Of a stretch of 64,000 nt of DNA, positions 1-10,762 are shown one piece after another; the first letter of the stretch is position 1, and each line of letters opens with the position of its first letter. The stretch covers positions 9,891,641 to 9,955,640 of the forward strand of contig JAJEKV010000033.1 in assembly GCA_021234155.1 (NCBI GenBank). Reading direction: 5' to 3'. Below the pieces are notes generated by a model, which was not told the DNA's origin, made no database searches, and worked only from the letters and a program-made list of their open reading frames with translations. The translations under genes and the position numbers were made by a program. The DNA is from Isoetes taiwanensis. Lineage: Eukaryota; Streptophyta; Lycopodiopsida; Isoetales; Isoetaceae.

Positions 1-539
1 TCAACAAGCCACAGTGGATTCTCATCTTCAGTCAGAAAAGAGGCTTGTCTATTGCTTAATACGACCATTAAGGTCTCCCGCAATAATAACCACGCCAGAT
101 TCTCTATACTTTGCAATGTCTGTTGCAAGATGGATGAAAGGATCATCAGCACATAACCCATCAGTGGAATAAATAGGTGCTGGATAAGGTTCAAGAGGTC
201 AAAATAAGCAAGTGCCACATAAATTTCAGCAGTTATTCTTTAATTTTAGCCAAATATACTATGCAAATTTTCCTTGCTAACCACTGAGACTGCCTTTTGT
301 AGATCCCTTTTAATATAACAAGCAACTCCACCCCATCCCCTTTTACTATTGCCCAAAACATTCCATACTGAGTCCAGAAGATAAAAACCTGGGATTTCTA
401 AAAGTCTACTGGTTTCATGTTCCCAAGTTTCACTCAAAGCCACAATATCGTATTTCTGAAACATTTGTAGATTGCTCACTATGGTGTTCTCACATAAACC
501 ATGCACATTCCATACAAGAAACCTGAGGGCTGCATTTTC
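1..539 (-). pseudogene. LINE ORF2 apurinic-type endonuclease domain, broken
   Basis: Directly after the ORF1 stop, the same frame reads FLVWNVHGL and then IVALSETW. These are the first two conserved blocks of the EEP endonuclease that nicks target DNA for LINE insertion (Asn and the metal-binding Glu). The frame stops at 246. The later block GDLNGR (58-81), equivalent to the GDFN catalytic loop, appears in another frame, so frameshifts have broken the protein. The reverse transcriptase would lie beyond the left edge. No ATG precedes the first catalytic block in this frame; a GTG lies at 504-506. Identification as a LINE endonuclease is secure; activity is not expected. Confidence 0.75.
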
Positions 540-1271
540 CTATGCTCGATCTCTTACCACAAGCCTGTTATTCACAATGTAGGCATTTTTTCCTTCGCTT
601 TTTTGTCTCTTTACTTCTTCCAAGATCTGTTTTCGTTCTTTCTGCTGTTGAATAGTTAGATCATCATTGCGCCAAATGTTTTCTCCTTTTAGATGGCTCC
701 TGTGTTGGATGATCCTTGCCTTTGCTTCTACGCTACGAAATTTTAGCAAAATGGGACGAAGTCTATCATCAGTTCTTTTGCCTAATCTTCTAGAATATAC
801 AACTCTTGGATCTGCCACATGCATTGTGTTCATGAAAAACTCATCAATGGTTGCAAAAATATCCTCACCTTCTTCTTCTTTCAAGCCTGAAATTACTAAA
901 TTTTGTGCCCTGGATGCCCTATCCTGTTGTTCGGTGAGCTTGTCAGCAATCTTCATCATCTGATTTTCTACATTGGAAGTAACTTGGGTGACTAATTGGG
1001 TATGGTTTCCTTTTTCTCCTTGCTCTTTATGTAATTCTTCCTGTTCTTCTCTTAATTCAATGATAGCTTCCTTCAATTCGTCCACGTTTTGCTCCAGGAC
1101 TCTAATTTCTTCCCTTACTGCTTGCATTTCTTCCCGCGATGCCTTAATTTCATCTCTAGATGACTTGAGTTCCAGAGTAAGCTGCCGAATCAACTGTAAC
1201 ATATCAGAATTTTCCATGTCCTCTATTTCCTTCTGAGTCGTAAGGCGTGTTTTAGTTTTTCCTCTAGACAT
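540..1271 (-). CDS. LINE ORF1 protein (coiled coil plus RRM-like RNA-binding domain)
   Basis: This 243-residue protein would bind LINE RNA and form the cytoplasmic ribonucleoprotein, the known role of L1-type ORF1 proteins. Residues about 15-115 are a long Glu/Lys/Arg-rich heptad-like coiled coil, expected to trimerise the protein. It is followed by an RRM-like core starting at NLVISGLKEEEG, with the conserved blocks RRLGKRTDDRLRPILLKF and KGENIWRNDDLT, and a basic C-terminus ending NNRLVVRDRA. The order coiled coil-RRM-CTD matches transposase_22-type ORF1. The frame is open throughout, so the copy may be fairly young. Its TAG stop at 540-542 is followed in the same frame by ORF2 with no intervening stop. 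No host role is implied. Confidence 0.85.
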   Translation of the reverse strand: MSRGKTKTRLTTQKEIEDMENSDMLQLIRQLTLELKSSRDEIKASREEMQAVREEIRVLEQNVDELKEAIIELREEQEELHKEQGEKGNHTQLVTQVTSNVENQMMKIADKLTEQQDRASRAQNLVISGLKEEEGEDIFATIDEFFMNTMHVADPRVVYSRRLGKRTDDRLRPILLKFRSVEAKARIIQHRSHLKGENIWRNDDLTIQQQKERKQILEEVKRQKSEGKNAYIVNNRLVVRDRA

Positions 1272-1390
1272 GAATCCATCCTGATTAGTCTGCTCACCTC
1301 GCTGTCACTCTCTGTATTTTTTTTTTTCTGTTCGTTCTCACCTGTTCACTGTACGGCGCTGAAAATGCCGCCTAGAATAAGCCGGCGCCT

Positions 1391-3317
1391 AATTCCTATA
1401 CTGATTTCAATGTTAAGGCATCTTTGCTTTTGCATTCCTTAGAAATTTTCACACAATTTTTAATGTCTTTTAAAGTATTGGCACATTTGCTGAACATTCT
1501 CAATTCCATGACGTATAGGGGAATGGAAGCTGGGGAGATGATTCCAGGGGGTTCCACCTTGATCACGCATAAGTATGTGAGATGAGGTATTCACCATTGC
1601 ACATAGTAGGGAGGTTGTTACAAGCTAGGTTGGAATGGATGCAATTCAACAGATCATCCCATTTCAACATTAATAATGCAAACTAAACTTCAGATCTTCA
1701 CACTTTAATCCATTTATAGACATGGCAAATCTATAACATTTCGTTCCACTTACAAACTCCATCACATCCACCCATGACACAAGTCCACGACTAATGCCGG
1801 GCATCACCAGGCACACGTTCCTAGTGGTGTAATAAAAAAGCAATGATGCCATCCAATATTAGACTCGACTCTTAGCATAGTTATCATCCAATATTAGACT
1901 CGACTCTTAGCATCGTTATAAAAAATTAGTAGACTACCTAGTCTAATTCAACTCGTTGTCTACAATCTTAAAGGACCATTATATTGCTCAAACTTTGGCA
2001 TCCAAGTGTAATGATGCAATAGCGATTGATAAGACACTTAATAAGTAGCAATATTTATATAGTCAAAGATAACATATTTTCACGTCGCATTTACCTACGG
2101 GCATATCTAGAAGAGGTTAAGACAAGCATTCAATGTCACAACAGAAATAGAGATATGGAGCTTTCATGAATGCTTAATTGCACGACACTTCAAGTCAATT
2201 TACATACATTATATTTTCACTTTAGATGGGAAATGGGCAAGACACTTGGACAAATATGTTTTGCCAACAAGTGTGGTAGCCATTTCTCCAATTAATTCTT
2301 TAGATTGACAGAAGATGGCAATTATTAGATCAATCCAAAAGCATGGTTGTAATGGAGGTCATTTTCATCATTCGATTTAGCGAGTGCTCCAACAAAGGTT
2401 AATAATGGCATTTTATCCACTTTGAGATTACCTAATCAGGCCTAACTCTCCATTTGATTTCTCAGTCAAATAACACGTTAGAATCCAAGAAAGATAGATA
2501 GGTAGTATTTTTTACGTCCCTTAAAAGCAGGAAAAAAATAAGTCGTGCAGATAGAAATTTCGAACATGTGCTTCATGAATTGGTCCATATAGGTCCTTCT
2601 CTCTCATCACACATTTCCTTTTTCTTTATTGCTGATGCCCTGCCAGAGGGCAGGAGCACAAACTTAGAAATATTTGTTGTTAAACCTACCTCTCTGTCCA
2701 TAGGTTAGATCTGAACGTAAAAAAGAAGTGAGGTTCAAAGTCAAATGATGACACGCTAGGAACGTTGCAGAAGATGCTCTCAACACGGATATTTCTTGGG
2801 TGGGGTTTGAACCATAGGATCAGGAGGGATGTGTGCTTTTTATATACACCCCATGATTCCTGATATCTATATAAGGTCCCACAAAAACCTAGTCAAAGCA
2901 ACAAAAAAAAGAGTTTGAAGGTCCACCTCCCACCTACCCTCCTGTGATAAGATGTAACATAGATGACATCAGCAGCTGGACAAACGTCACACTGCTTGCA
3001 ACATGCTTGCAACAAGACAGAAGGTAATGTTAGGCATGAAGGACTTAAGTGGGTGATATTTGTCCCAACCTTAGAACATCCATGTTAGGACAGAGACAAT
3101 CCCCCATGAGGTCATTCTTTTAGGAAACAAGACATGGCATGTTGTTGGATGTCATTACGGTCGTATCGAGTCGGCACCCGTTACGACCATGTCGATTCGG
3201 TACATACATGCTCATATCATTGCGCGTGTTCTATCCCCTGTGAGCTGCCAAGTGGGCGAAAGGCGAAATGGTTTTTTGTCGACTTAATCTCTTCTCCTAA
3301 GTTGAGGAGGGGCGGAG
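1391..3317. other. No gene recognised
   Basis: AT-rich sequence with only short, unconserved open frames. A 33-bp segment near 1853-1910 (ATCCAATATTAGACTCGACT...) is repeated immediately in tandem. Nothing else is recognised. Confidence 0.5.
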
Positions 3318-3843
3318 ATCTAGTCCTGTGGGATGGAATTCTCTCATCGGGCTTTACATGAATTAAGGTCATCCAATCCCATGGAACGGAATTCTCTCTT
3401 CGGGCTTTACACGGTGAATTGCCATAGGGGAGACATCCAATCCCATGGGATGGAATTTTCTCTTCGAACTTTCCACGATGAATTGAGGTGAGGAGGACAT
3501 CCAATCCCATGGGGTGGAATTCTCTCTTCAGACCTTACACGATGAATTGAGGTGGGATAGACTATCCAATCCTGTGGGATGGAATTCTCCCTTCGGACCT
3601 TACACGATGAATTGAGGTGGGGTAGACTATCCAGTCCCGTGGGATGGAATTCTCGAGGTGGGATAGACTATCCAATCCTGTGGGATGGAATTCTCCCTTC
3701 GGACCTTACACGATGAATTGAGGTGGGGTAGACTATCCAGTCCCGTGGGATGGAATTCTCTCTTCGGACCTTACACGATGAATTGAGGTGGGGTAGACTA
3801 TCCACTCCTGTGGGATGGAATTCTCTCTTCGGACTTTACGCGA
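3318..3843. repeat. Tandem repeat, 64-65 bp unit, about 8 copies
   Basis: Successive units start at 3318, 3371, 3435, 3499, 3564, 3629, 3670, 3735 and 3800. The full spacing is 64-65 bp; the first spacing is 53 and one internal unit is 41 bp because of a 24-bp deletion. Each unit contains GGGATGGAATTCTC, a TTCGGACCTTACACGATG block and GAATTGAGGTGGGGTAGAC, so an EcoRI site recurs in most units. Units toward the right end are more alike, as expected of recent local amplification. The open frames across it (for example 3217-3510 minus) are by-products of the repeat. Confidence 0.9.
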
Positions 3844-4652
3844 TGGTTCCCATCATGGGCCGCCGGCTAACGTGGCTCTGGCCAACCCTCCATTCTAGAT
3901 GCCACGTTAGCTCCCAATGAACAAAAGACAAAACAATACCATTGGCCAATATTTTGTGCCTTTCTTTTTTAGCCGAAGTACAAATCGTTAAATACGTTAA
4001 AGAAGAGATAAATAAATCCAGGCATACGGAAAAATACGAAGGGGGTAAATAATAAACAAATCCCCAAAAAGCGTCTGTTTGAAAAAAAAAACATAACCCT
4101 CGCTATTTTTGAACTTACTCCGGCGGCGTTATCCGTACGAATTGGGGGCGCCACACACACAACATTACATGAGTAATCTGATATGGAAAAGACACCTGAT
4201 AAAGATATTCTGGTCTGCAAAATCCTTCAGATTAACGGTGTAGATAATTAATGCCGATTATTGCCTTAACCGTCTTTATTAAGCACTGCCCCAGGCTGTC
4301 CGGGCATTTCTCGCCATTTTAAATTCGAAAAAACGTGGCTTACGTGTCGGCCGCTGATTCGCCACCCCTTGCCTTCGCGGGACTCTTCAGGTCATTCAAC
4401 GGTAACGATGCATTCCGGTATGGTCTCCTGGAAATCGAAGCCGTCCACATTTCCCAAACCTTTTCTTTCCTTGTGTATAGTGAGGCCTGGCTATGGCGGA
4501 GGGAGGGAGACCTTCCCCTTGCCCGGGTACGACCCCGGACATCTTCCACTCTTTTTCCAAAATATACGTGTTTATTCGATCGTCTTGGTCGTGAATCATG
4601 CAGTCTTGTCCTTTTTCTCGCCGTTTCTAGCTCTCGATTCATCGATTTGCCC
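3844..4652. other. Upstream region of the BKI1/MAKR-like gene
   Basis: No gene is supported here. Several open frames of 67-159 codons overlap one another on both strands between 4335 and 4814, and none shows a recognisable domain. This interval is best read as the promoter-proximal region of the gene at 4822. Confidence 0.5.
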
Positions 4653-4659
4653 TATATAT
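4653..4659 (+). promoter_or_regulatory. Candidate TATA box of the BKI1/MAKR-like gene
   Basis: TATATAT lies in a pyrimidine-rich context and is followed by a CCTTCCCCCCCTTC stretch. It is about 165 bp upstream of the ATG at 4822, implying a start of transcription near 4685 and a 5' UTR of about 135 bases. Position and sequence fit a plant core promoter; there is no direct evidence of use. Confidence 0.45.
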
Positions 4660-4821
4660 CCTTCCCCCCCTTCAATATTTGGTCTGTGCCCACTAAAAAA
4701 TCAGGCATTTCTTTTGCAAATTGGCAGGGATTAAGCCTGACTAAGTCGAATCGGTTCAAATCGGGTCCGGAAGAAGTTTCGAGGATCGATTTGATGTGGG
4801 TCTTGCGTTTTTAAGCCTTAA

Positions 4822-6105
4822 ATGGCCTGCCGGAGCTTTATACAGAGTGTGGAATTAGCAGACGGCTATGGCGATCATGATGTGTCAGGAAGAGCTCCAG
4901 GTCTTGGCTGGATGAGTCCCCGGATCTCTTTCTCAAATGATTTACAGCAAGCAGATGGGCAATCCAATTCTCTGGCAGAGGTAAAGGAAGATTATGGTAG
5001 TCATTCTACAGAGTTTGAGTTTAGTATGTCTATGCCTGCCTCTGAAGCTCCAACAAACGGGGCTATGCTTTCTGCAGATGAGCTATTTTACAAAGGGAAA
5101 CTGCTGCCATTGCATCTGCCTCCAAGGATTCAAATGGTACAGGATTTATCCATGAGGGAAAAGAAAGAATCCCTAACTAGAGCTAACTCGTCTAGTGTGG
5201 ATCGGCTCTTTTGTTCTGCGCCCTTGCCAAGCAAATCTTCTCCATATTCCTTTAAATCTTCTTCATACCCCCCACCGGGCCATTCTTCAGTTCCACCATC
5301 TGCACCCCAGGTAACAAAATGTTCTAGCCGCTGGAAGGATCTATTTGGATTCAGGAAAGGACAAACTCCGGCACTAAAGGATTCTTCGTCTCATTCTGGA
5401 AAGCAGGCAACTTCTTCTAAGCTTTTGAAGCTAATTTTTAGAAGCAGCAGCACAGGAATGGATTCAAAAACGGGATTAGATGGGTCGAATCAGACCTCCG
5501 AGCCATTGTTATCTTCATATCGCGAGGTGGGCGATGGCGGATCTGCGGTTTCTTCATCAACCACGATTGCATCAGCCATTTTTGCGGAAGCATCGCAATG
5601 TTATGCTCCAGATCCGCCAGATGCAGGGCATGTGCAGGTAGACGTTCGTCAGATGGGCAGGAGCGGATCAAAATCTTCGACAAACAAAGGGTTTGTTAGA
5701 ACAGATGATCCAGGGGTTCGAAATGGTAATAGAAACAGAGGATTTGGGAGCCCTAATCGGAGAAGAAATGCACCAGGGAAGTTGATTTTAAGGGCATCAG
5801 ATAAGGTGGCTGGAAATGATGCTAGAAACGTTGATTCTGGCAGAATTATGGCGAAAAATTTGCAGAGGAGTGGCAGCAATCGGAAGAATAGTTTGAAGAA
5901 TCAGACTGATCAGATCTGGAGAAGGCCAGAGAAAGGAGGAGCTGGAAGTGGTGGAGGATCCTATTCAAGTGTAAGGGTTACTCCAGTTCTACATGTTCCT
6001 TCATGTATCAGCCCTTCCCTCAAGGGTGTAAAGGTACATAGTTTCAGACGCTTGTTTTCTTCTTCTCACAAAGATAACCATCCATTGACTACCACTGTGG
6101 CTTAG
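4822..6105 (+). CDS. BKI1/MAKR-like membrane-associated kinase regulator
   Basis: Intact single-exon gene of 427 codons. Residues about 72-105 hold an acidic-aromatic EFEF element followed by SADELFYKGKLLPLHLPPR and IQMVQ, the hallmark of plant MAKR/BKI1 proteins. These act at the plasma membrane as regulators of receptor kinases; BKI1 restrains the brassinosteroid receptor BRI1. The rest is Ser/Pro-rich and disordered-looking, with basic clusters (RWKDLFGFRK, SSKLLKLIFRSSS) suited to membrane lipid binding. Near the C-terminus, VRVTPVLHVPSCISPSLKG looks like a second conserved block, followed by FRRLFSSS. The family commonly lacks introns, which fits. I do not see a clear BRI1-interacting helix of the BKI1 type, so a MAKR-like protein of unknown partner is the safer call. 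A related motif occurs in the gene at 39333. Confidence 0.75.
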   Translation: MACRSFIQSVELADGYGDHDVSGRAPGLGWMSPRISFSNDLQQADGQSNSLAEVKEDYGSHSTEFEFSMSMPASEAPTNGAMLSADELFYKGKLLPLHLPPRIQMVQDLSMREKKESLTRANSSSVDRLFCSAPLPSKSSPYSFKSSSYPPPGHSSVPPSAPQVTKCSSRWKDLFGFRKGQTPALKDSSSHSGKQATSSKLLKLIFRSSSTGMDSKTGLDGSNQTSEPLLSSYREVGDGGSAVSSSTTIASAIFAEASQCYAPDPPDAGHVQVDVRQMGRSGSKSSTNKGFVRTDDPGVRNGNRNRGFGSPNRRRNAPGKLILRASDKVAGNDARNVDSGRIMAKNLQRSGSNRKNSLKNQTDQIWRRPEKGGAGSGGGSYSSVRVTPVLHVPSCISPSLKGVKVHSFRRLFSSSHKDNHPLTTTVA

Positions 6106-9100
6106 CATTCTAGCCATAGCCATAGCCAAAAGCTTGCCCTTGAGCTTCTTGCTAGAAACTTACCACCATAGCCAACTTGCTTCTCAAGTTCTCAGGCAAC
6201 CACCATGACTCCATTGTAAAGGATGTTCTTCACATCATCATCAACAAAGACAGAGCTTGATCCTTCAACAAAATGAACAGAAAAGGAGGTCTTATCTCTG
6301 TTCCCTTCTTCTTTTTCTACTTCTTCATCAGCTTCTTCCTTGTTTTGATCTAGAGACAATTGGTTTCATTATTTATTTATTTTTTCTGTGTACATCTCCA
6401 TCTGGAAGAGCTTTCCATCTGCCAAGGTTTTGCTGTTACATCCTCTTCTTATTCCTTTTGCATGTGATTAGGGTTAATGTTTTATCGGTTTTTCGCGGAC
6501 GGATTGGACATGCCAAGAAGAAAGAAACAGATGTGCCTACCTATTTCCTTGTCTTGTTGATTTGAATACTTCCAAAGTTAGATGCTTATCAAGCTTAATA
6601 AGCTTTTCTGTTTGATGGCCACCCCAGCATTCTTTGAATCAGCCATAGATTTGAAGCTTCAAGGACAGACATCAAACAAACAAACCTAACATTGTCTCAT
6701 TTTTTTTGAAATTTTCAATCCCTGTACAGTTAACTGGTCTAGTGGTCTCTTCTTCTACACAGATCTCAATTGCTTTCCTACAAATACCGTTACTGCATGG
6801 TAGTTCTAGTGCTGCCATGATCAATTGAATATTAATTATCATGTTTGATCCCAAAGTACTGTCTTTGTTTGCTACAGAAGCATTCAATTGGTATTTTAAT
6901 CTTAAAACCATGACTCCTGATCAAACAATAAATGAAGTCTAAAAAGTCCCAAGGATCCAAACCTTTTAGTACTATTTAATACCTTATCTAGTTGGGGTGT
7001 GATTTTTTGATGTGGATTCTTTCTCTTTCTACATGTGAGTTTTTGTATGTAGCTTGGAGTCAAAGAATATGGTATGCCATATGAAGTAGCCACTTGGAAG
7101 TGCAAACATCACTTCAACATAATTCCAATAATAGAAGAGAACCTTACATCGAAACCCAACAAAGATTCTCACCATCCCAATATATGCATCTGAATTTAGG
7201 TATAACTTGCGCAAGAACTTTAGCACAAAGGTGGTTGAACAACCTTTTAACTTTGTGCAATAAACACATTTCAAGCATAGAATAGGGAAAAAACAAATTA
7301 AATGCGGCATTTTATTTGAGGTGGTCCCGAGAATCTCACATGCATCCTTTGAATTCTATGAGTTTTGATGGGGATTTTTCAGCTTGGATTTGACGCTAGC
7401 CGCTAGACTAAACGACATACATGACAAATGTGTAATAATGTAAGATTCACATGAGCTTCTGGAGTAGCAGCAGCGATGGAGGTGGGCGTGACCAGCGGTG
7501 CAGCAGATTCTAGCTGCTGCAGTTTCGCTGATGGTTGTACGCGAAACGGCAAAAAAATTTGCAGCACTGCGATGAAATCTGCAGCGCTGCTTAGGATGTC
7601 ACGCCGCTTTGCAGCGGTTTTTTTTTTATTTTTATGCATGTGAACAGGCCATAAGCCACGTTAGTCCTATGGCCGAAGACACATGCCTACAACACTCGGC
7701 GTGACAAGCAGAAGGCTTAGCATGAGAGTCTCCTAAAGGCATGAAGAGACCAAGGGCTTGAGTACATCATAGAGATATCACGACCCTCATGGTGTGATCA
7801 TATTTGTTTTAGCTATCACGGCCATCACGTCATGATATCTTGGATTCATGCATCACAAGTGACCATTTTTTCTAAACGCGTCATGGCCCTCTCAGCGTGA
7901 CTCTCTTCAGAGGTCTGCCAAACCACCGTAGCTAGGATGATCACTCATATTCTTCAGCAGATATTTCAGAAGATGATGGCTGTTTCATTTGTAGCAGTTT
8001 TGGGCCTGAGGCCATTTTTACTTTATATATACCATAAGTGTAGACTTAGATTCTAGACAAGACTCATGCTTGTTCTCTTCTGTCACATTGATCTTTGTGT
8101 TCAGCAAGGTCAATCTGTTGTCAGTTCTTAGTTATCAATTTGTCTATTTGATTCAAGGGTCCACATTGTACGTTGCCTTGCAGGCTATCCCAAAATTGAC
8201 CCCAAACAGTGTGGCCACTGTTGGGTCTTATTTTTTTCTTCCTTAGTTTGTCATGTCTTACCAAGATGTTTTGCAGGAGAATGTCCTCCAGTAAGCTGCA
8301 GACTGATTAGCTCGCCAGCAATATAGGGATGCTATCTCGAGCCTGCCTTAAATGATTATGATGTCGAACGAGGATGTCCACGCTCTAGAACCCAATCGGC
8401 ACCTCCTACCCTAGGACTTTCTCTCAATCTCCATCCTCTCCACCAATTTAGGCTTGGTGGCTCTCAACCACCCTCCTCTACCTCATGTCTCCCCTCATCA
8501 GACACCTCTTTAGGTCCTTCCCCTCCATACTTTGCCACTCCGATATGTTCATATCCCACATATGCCCTCCCCTTCTCCACCCTCATTCTCCCAACCCTGT
8601 ATCGGGCTATTCACACGATTCTATAGGACAAGATCATATTCCTGACTATTAGCAGTTTCTCTTCTATACTGGGCCAAGTTCTTTTATATTACATGGGCAA
8701 ACTCCCCCTCAACGAGGACTGTGACCTTGTGGTTGAAAATCCAGACTATCAACTACCCGTGCTTCAACTTCTTTTGGCGCCACTCTACAACAATTTTTTG
8801 GATCTGATTCAAAACCTCCTTCACTAGGCCACCCGTTGTTCACTTTGGTAATCCTTTATCATTTGACAACAACCTGCAGGGACCCACTTCTCTTGGCACT
8901 TCTCCAAGTCATGGGTCTCAATTTGAAACTTCTTTGTCTAGTCTATGAGACAGCCAAAGGTAAGCATACTCAAGACCAAAGTGTTGAAGCTCATATTGAA
9001 GACTTTAAAGCTCTCACTATTCTCAACAGACACCAATAGCTCCAAAACAAATTCCACATTTTTTTCTACTATGCTGTGAGGTGCTCAATAGCTTCATTAG

Positions 9101-9190
9101 AAACAAAATCAGAAAAAAATAAAAATGACCTTTTTGGCATAATATAGTTCTTCTACTAATGATCAACGACTTCTAAACTACAAGGTGCAA
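6106..9190. other. 3' flank, then unrecognised sequence with a possible decayed LTR element
   Basis: No intact gene. About 6106-6600 is the likely 3' UTR and flank of the preceding gene. From about 7640 to 9040 the layout faintly resembles an LTR with a TATATATA core near 8030, a PBS-like stretch near 8209-8225 (TGGCCACTGTTGGG) and Pro/Leu-rich coding remnants at 8400-9040. No second LTR or recognisable gag motif was found, so no element is called. Confidence 0.3.
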
Positions 9191-9195
9191 GGGTC

Positions 9196-9405
9196 TTTTG
9201 TCACGGCCACATTTGCCATACCAAAAAAGTTTGTCACGTATTTTATTGTTTGCCACTCGTGACAACGACAAATCCATTTTGCAACTCATGACAAAAATTC
9301 AAATTAAAAAACCATGACAAAAAAACTAAAATTTAACACTCGTGACAAATTATGTCCATCTTCGTCACAATGATTTTTTCCCGGGTGATAAAGTTTTGTC
9401 ACGCG
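9196..9405. repeat. Cluster of TTTGTCAC / GTGACAAA motifs in both orientations
   Basis: Within about 210 bases the octamer TTTGTCAC or its complement, or one-base variants (CGTGACAAA, CATGACAAA, TTCGTCACA), recurs at least eight times. Such clusters are typical of the subterminal repeats of plant CACTA and other DNA transposons. A CTACAAGG sequence near 9179 precedes the cluster but is not a proven terminus. Confidence 0.5.
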
Positions 9406-10665
9406 TGATAAACAAAGTAGCCATTTATTTCAATTTAAAATTTGATCATTTCTGCCTGCTTTTTCTGCTCTTCTCTTCTTGTAGGCCCTCGATTGGTCCC
9501 TTGGTTATGGATCCCAACCTTTTCACAAATCTGCCTCCTAGTACTAGGAGGAGAAGGACAAAAGAGCTGAACCAACGCAGTTGAGACACATCGTAGACAT
9601 CATGTCGGTGAGTTTGAACCTTGTTGGTGTCAGTCATGTGTGGGACAACACAACCAGTTGGCTACAGTGGTTGAGCTCCTGAAAGCTTGCTGGTGTCATT
9701 TGAACCTTGCTGGTATCAATCATGTGTGGAGCGCTCCTGAAAGCTTTTGTAGATGTTTTGGCATGCTGTACAATCCAGCACCACTAGAGGGATAGGTTAA
9801 GAAATAAGATTTGTGGTAGGTTTATTTTATTTTCTACTGTGGAATAGGGTAAATAGCTGTGTTTTAGTTAACTACATAGTGTTCTATTTAAAAAGCATTC
9901 TATAGTTAAACAGACCTTAACATAACAACCTATAATAAATTTTTCGAGGGGAGATGTCTGCACAGAGTGCATCCCATTATAGAACCCATGGATCAAGCCA
10001 TATAGGTATCCCTAGTGGAAGTAGTTACCAAGTTGTGGGGTGTGGCAGTCCTGATTTACCGATGCTGCATCATATTGAGAGATTATTAAAGCTTATGAAT
10101 CGATAAAGTTTAGGTCTATCTAATGGTCCATTGCCCAATTTACGTGACATGTTCACTTATTGGGGTCGTCGATATATAATAAAGTAGTTTATGCTCCTTG
10201 AATCTGGAAGAGGATTATTCATTGCCTAAAGTCTTCATGTTGGATATAATTCGGTTGCCTTTGATTATCTATGGAGATCCAGAGTATAGTGCTTCAGAGT
10301 GGGCGACATTGACATATTATTCATTTTCTGTGATGGTATATGGTTGCAATAGTAATGTATGCACTATGGGAATGAGATTAGATTAGAGTGGGGACAAGCA
10401 ATCCTACATTGATGGTCGTGTGGAAGAACATGGCAATATAGCATGTTTGATCAATAATTGTGGTGCCAATAAAGATATATGTTTGAAGAAAGAAGTAATG
10501 ATCGTGAGGAGTTCATGACAAGAATGTGTAAGCACTTTGTTATGGTTGCTGCTATCAAGAGCCTCAGAGAGGACGATGAGTGATTTTTGGACTAGGAGTT
10601 CCATGACACTGTACTTGAGTGTTTTGTGTAGATAAACATACTTTTAAATCTTTAAAGCACACTTC
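9406..10665. other. No gene recognised
   Basis: Short frames only. A phrase containing TTTGAACCTTGTTGG / GTGTGGA...GCTCCTGAAAGCTT occurs twice between 9600 and 9750, a small local duplication. Confidence 0.4.
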
Positions 10666-10678
10666 GTTATTGTTGTTG

Positions 10679-10761
<83 letters not shown>

Positions 10762-10762
10762 T
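10666..10762 (+). repeat. (TTA)n microsatellite, the tail of a minus-strand LINE
   Basis: About 95 bases of nearly perfect (TTA/GTT)n. On the minus strand it is an (AAT)n run immediately after a LINE 3' end that reads GTCGTTCTTCAACAAAATAAT. It is therefore best read as an expanded LINE tail rather than an independent microsatellite. Confidence 0.85.

Larger units (their letters stand above)
1..1390 (-). mobile_element. LINE (non-LTR retrotransposon), 5' part, truncated by window edge
   Basis: The minus strand carries a LINE 5' region (about 1272-1390), an intact ORF1 (540-1271) and the start of ORF2 (1-539), then runs off the left edge of the window. ORF1 is homologous by eye to the ORF1 at 59293-60234, so both belong to related LINE lineages. 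The 5' boundary near 1390 is a guess; no target duplication can be seen because the 3' end is outside the window. Confidence 0.75.

Noticed and set aside
667-1236. Plus-strand Ser/Phe/Cys-rich frames
   Set aside because: Antisense shadows of the coiled-coil LINE ORF1.
4335-4814. 159-codon plus-strand frame ending just before the BKI1/MAKR-like gene
   Set aside because: It overlaps the promoter and TATA box, shares sequence with three other frames, and shows no domain.
6257-6565. 102-codon frame after the BKI1/MAKR-like gene
   Set aside because: A Leu/Phe-rich translation of the pyrimidine-rich 3' UTR; no conserved feature.
7640-9040. Complete LTR retrotransposon
   Set aside because: Only a faint LTR/PBS/gag layout is present; no paired LTR, TSD or conserved protein motif could be found.
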